DNA of 24,408 nt, from NCBI GenBank assembly GCA_900768075.1, contig CAAGBN010000051.1, positions 1 through 24,408 on the forward strand, given 5' to 3'. The position numbers and the translations under genes are program-made. The notes below the pieces were generated by a model. That model saw only the letters and a program-made list of their open reading frames with translations, was not told where the DNA came from and made no database searches. Shown piece after piece: positions 21,894 to 24,408 of this stretch. The DNA is from Clostridia bacterium. GTDB taxonomy: Bacteria > Bacillota > Clostridia > Oscillospirales > Acutalibacteraceae. Each line of letters begins with the position of its first letter. Positions within the stretch are counted from its first letter, which is position 1.

Positions 21894-22076
21894 TGTTGCT
21901 TAAAAATCAGATTGGTCTTTATTGTTTAATTAGAATTATATAAAGGTTGAAATGATGCGCAGTTTAATAAATATTAACAAAATAAGGAGACTTTATTGAA
22001 GGAAAATTAAACCTTTTTTAATTTATTTTTAGGGAAAATATGTAAAAATAATAATGACAGGAAAGGATGTGACATT

Positions 22077-23660
22077 ATGAAAAAAACAATATTTTTAACA
22101 GGTGCTACAGGTAATATGGGATATGCCGCTTTTAAAGAGCTTTATAAAAGACGTCATATGTACAATATCGTTATGCTTGTTTTACCCTCGGAAACTGAAA
22201 AGGCAGGCAGACTTTTCGGTGACTATGAAAACGATAAGAGCATCAGAGTAGTTTTCGGTGATCTGACTGTTTACGAAGATGTCCTCGAATGTGTAACGGG
22301 CAGTGACTACATACTTCACGTTGGCGGTATGGTATCTCCTGCAGCAGACTATTACCCTAAAAAGACAATGTTTGTCAATGTGACAGCTATGAAAAATATT
22401 GTAAAAGCTGTCAAAGCTCAGGAAAATCCTGATAATATCAAGGTCGTTTATATCGGTACTGTTGCACAGACGGGCGACAGAAACTATCCTACCCATTGGG
22501 GCAGAACAGGCGACCCGATACAGATAAGCGTATATGACCATTATGCTATAAGCAAAACTATAGCCGAGAGCATTCTTGCAGATTCGGGACTCAGATATTG
22601 GGTGTCGCTGAGACAGACGGGTATACTTTATCCCGATATACTTAAAAATATTGACCCGATTATGTATCACGTTCCCATCAACGGTGTACTCGAGTGGGTA
22701 ACTGTAGAGGATAGTGGCAGACTTTGTGCCAAGGTCTGTAACGATACAGTGCCTGAGGAATTCTGGAGAAGATTTTATAATATCAGCTCAGGCCCCGATT
22801 ACCGTATAACTAACTATGAGTTTGAGGTGCTTCTTCTCAATGCTTTAGGAATGAAAGGTAAGGATGTTCCCAAAAAGCTTTTTGACCCCAACTGGTTTAT
22901 TCTGCAGAATTTCCACGGTCAGTGGTATACAGACGCAGATGAGCTTGAAAAGTATCTCGGATTCAGATATAATGTGCCTATTAAAAAGTATTTCAGCAAG
23001 CTTGCAAAACAGACTCCTGCAGTTTACAGATTCACACCTATTGCACCCCTTAATATGGTGAAGAAGTATCTAATGGGTCCAATTGTAAACACACCTCTTT
23101 ACGGTACTAAAGCCTGGATCGACAACGGTATCAAAGATAGAATAACTGCCTTTTACGGCTCTATTGAAAAATACCGCAATATACCTAAAAGCTGGAAAAA
23201 CTTTGAGGTTATCATACCCGATAAAAATGAGATGTCATATCTTGATCACGGATACGATGAAAGCAAGCCCTTCCATAAGCTGAGTATTGACGATATGCAA
23301 AAGGCTGCAGAATTCAGAGGCGGTGAGTGTGTAAGCAAAAAGCTCGGCAAGGATATGTACACTCCTATAAAGTGGAAATGTCACTGCGGTCACGAATTTG
23401 AGATGTCACCTAACCTTGTTCTGAAAGGCGGTCATTGTGGTGTCCCGAGTGCTTGCCTATGCCTTGGAATTATGATGAAATTGCAAGAAATAATCCGTTT
23501 TTTGCACAGGTATGGTATTCACATCACGATAAAAATGAGAACAATGTGTATACCGATGATATTTATTACGCTTATTCCAAAGATTGATGCAACAAAATCA
23601 TATATTCAGTCATCTTATATAGTGAAACCTGAAAGGAGGTCGCTATATGAAGAAAAGTAA
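22077..23660 (+). CDS. Extended SDR (NAD-dependent epimerase) with C-terminal zinc ribbon, frameshifted
   Basis: The N-terminal Rossmann fold of an extended short-chain dehydrogenase/epimerase has TGATGNMG (Gly loop), VVFGDLTV (Asp), and the active YDHYAISK Tyr-x3-Lys. A domain after residue 290 follows, then the first half of a zinc ribbon (PIKWKCHCGHEFEMSPNLVL). The open frame then leaves the family pattern: after His at 23433-23435, a TG duplication at 23436-23439 shifts it, and 70-odd unrelated residues follow. Skipping 2 bp restores HWCPECLPMPWNYDEI and an end at TGA 23585-23587 (502 residues). So the shown frame is probably artefactual from 23436 on. Reaction unknown; a nucleotide-sugar epimerase or reductase is likely. 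AGGAAAGGATGTGACATT precedes ATG 22077. Confidence 0.8.
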   Translation: MKKTIFLTGATGNMGYAAFKELYKRRHMYNIVMLVLPSETEKAGRLFGDYENDKSIRVVFGDLTVYEDVLECVTGSDYILHVGGMVSPAADYYPKKTMFVNVTAMKNIVKAVKAQENPDNIKVVYIGTVAQTGDRNYPTHWGRTGDPIQISVYDHYAISKTIAESILADSGLRYWVSLRQTGILYPDILKNIDPIMYHVPINGVLEWVTVEDSGRLCAKVCNDTVPEEFWRRFYNISSGPDYRITNYEFEVLLLNALGMKGKDVPKKLFDPNWFILQNFHGQWYTDADELEKYLGFRYNVPIKKYFSKLAKQTPAVYRFTPIAPLNMVKKYLMGPIVNTPLYGTKAWIDNGIKDRITAFYGSIEKYRNIPKSWKNFEVIIPDKNEMSYLDHGYDESKPFHKLSIDDMQKAAEFRGGECVSKKLGKDMYTPIKWKCHCGHEFEMSPNLVLKGGHCGVPSACLCLGIMMKLQEIIRFLHRYGIHITIKMRTMCIPMIFITLIPKIDATKSYIQSSYIVKPERRSLYEEK

Positions 23661-24324
23661 AAAAACAGTTTTAATAACACTTGGCATTGTGGCAGTGCTG
23701 CTTATAGCCCTTTTAGCTGAGGGTGATATTGCAACACGTCTGTTTGCCGATAAGCTCGAAAACAGACTCTTTCCCATGAAAGATCCCGTAAGTGTTATCA
23801 ACACCGAATATCAGAGAAGTCTTGTCTGCGTTGAGTGGGTATTTGATATCGGTGACAAAGAGAAGGTTGCAGGCTTCCACGATTATGTCTTCGTCGGTGA
23901 AGTTAAAAAGGTTGTCGGTACGGGATACACTCAGGTAGATTTTTCAGACGGACTGAGAATGTTCAGTCAGCCTTATACTCAGTATGAAATAAGGGTAATT
24001 GAAAATCTCAAGGGTGAGCTTGTAACTGACAGGGATATACCATTGAAAAAACACGACGGAGTTTATCTTTTCGGCAAGAAAGTATCAATGATGGAGGGTG
24101 ACAACTTACCTGATGTGGGTGAGTGTTACATATTCATTTGCAGTGCCGATGAAGAGGGCGAGCTCAATATCGGTAGCTTCAGCTCTTACTGTGATATCTA
24201 TCTTTGCAAGGCCGAGGAATATACGGGAGAAGAAAAACAGATTGAAGTTTACCGTGAAGCTGTAGAAAATATGGATGAAAGTGTTCGTATCGGTGAACGC
24301 TGGAAAAGTAAATATGAGGCATAA
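23647..24324 (+). CDS. Membrane-anchored extracellular protein, unknown function
   Basis: A 225-residue protein with a basic N-terminus and one membrane helix (residues about 6-25, KTVLITLGIVAVLLIALLAE) serving as signal anchor. The rest is exported, with beta-rich stretches (FHDYVFVGEVKKVVGTGYTQ, YEIRVIENLKGELV, VGECYIFICSADEEGELNIG). I do not recognise a family. AAAGGAGGTCGCT is a strong ribosome site. It overlaps the frameshifted SDR frame by 14 bp, but would lie 59 bp after that gene's restored stop, which is a normal distance and supports the frameshift reading. It may be in the same transcript. The last 84 bases of the window show an imperfect hairpin (about 24361-24389) but no gene. 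Confidence 0.65.
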   Translation: MKKSKKTVLITLGIVAVLLIALLAEGDIATRLFADKLENRLFPMKDPVSVINTEYQRSLVCVEWVFDIGDKEKVAGFHDYVFVGEVKKVVGTGYTQVDFSDGLRMFSQPYTQYEIRVIENLKGELVTDRDIPLKKHDGVYLFGKKVSMMEGDNLPDVGECYIFICSADEEGELNIGSFSSYCDIYLCKAEEYTGEEKQIEVYREAVENMDESVRIGERWKSKYEA

Positions 24325-24408
24325 ATTAAAGGCAGAGACTAATTCGCCGACGCCCCATAAGGAAGTATTTGTTTCTCGAACAAAATTCCCTGTGTTTTTG
24401 CCAAAAGC

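Noticed and set aside
22077..23660. Programmed frameshifting in the SDR gene
   Set aside because: No slippery heptamer or stop-adjacent signal sits at 23436; a 2-bp TG duplication, by mutation or error, is the simpler reading.
1..24408. tRNA or rRNA genes
   Set aside because: I saw no cloverleaf with a T-loop GTTCRANNC box or rRNA stretch on either strand.

Overview
The window reads as one contig from a low-to-mid GC Gram-positive gut anaerobe of the Clostridia, most like Ruminococcaceae/Oscillospiraceae. The support is Gram-positive Shine-Dalgarno sites, a ferredoxin-dependent 2-oxoacid oxidoreductase, a CotJC-type manganese catalase, a THF riboswitch in front of a FolT-type ECF transporter gene, an SH3b cell-wall protein and a VanRS-like two-component pair. 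This placement is inference from gene content; no database was searched. The first 30 bases match the 3' end of the Illumina TruSeq adapter, so the true sequence starts at 31.

Layout. (1) 31-2120 is the end of a prophage late operon: a partial structural gene, a tiny membrane peptide, an M23-like endolysin with an SH3b domain, two holin-type genes and a crAss001_48-related gene, closed by a hairpin. (2) 2200-6360 is a visibly more AT-rich accessory block. It holds a DUF5678-like gene paired with a retropepsin-like aspartic protease, a small orphan gene, a reverse-strand ECF sigma/anti-sigma pair, a small secreted protein, and a second, forward-strand ECF sigma gene followed by a 96-residue protein. 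(3) 6361-9705 has two decayed manganese catalase copies flanking a small membrane protein and a secreted alpha/beta hydrolase whose nucleophile position is Cys instead of Ser. (4) 9834-13392 is a response regulator and a very large histidine kinase. (5) 13488-16184 is a four-gene 2-oxoacid:ferredoxin oxidoreductase operon (delta, alpha, beta, gamma). (6) 16200-16985 is the promoter, THF riboswitch and folT unit. (7) 17006-20649 is a zinc-ribbon/TM/Thr-rich/SH3b protein and a glycoside hydrolase family 2 enzyme, apparently co-transcribed. (8) 20692-20795 is a palindrome-rich intergenic element, then a WYL-domain regulator. (9) 22077-24324 is an extended SDR with a C-terminal zinc ribbon broken by a 2-bp insertion, then a membrane-anchored protein of unknown role.

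Working together: the lysis genes form one late phage unit. The two ECF modules diverge from around one secreted protein, so envelope signalling is the best guess for that block. The oxidoreductase operon feeds acyl-CoA and reduced ferredoxin metabolism. folT is folate-responsive through its leader. Several lesions (two catalase remnants, an A7-tract frame break, a TG duplication) make this stretch look like a decaying or recombined region. Because an adapter is present, read-level checks are needed before treating each lesion as biological.
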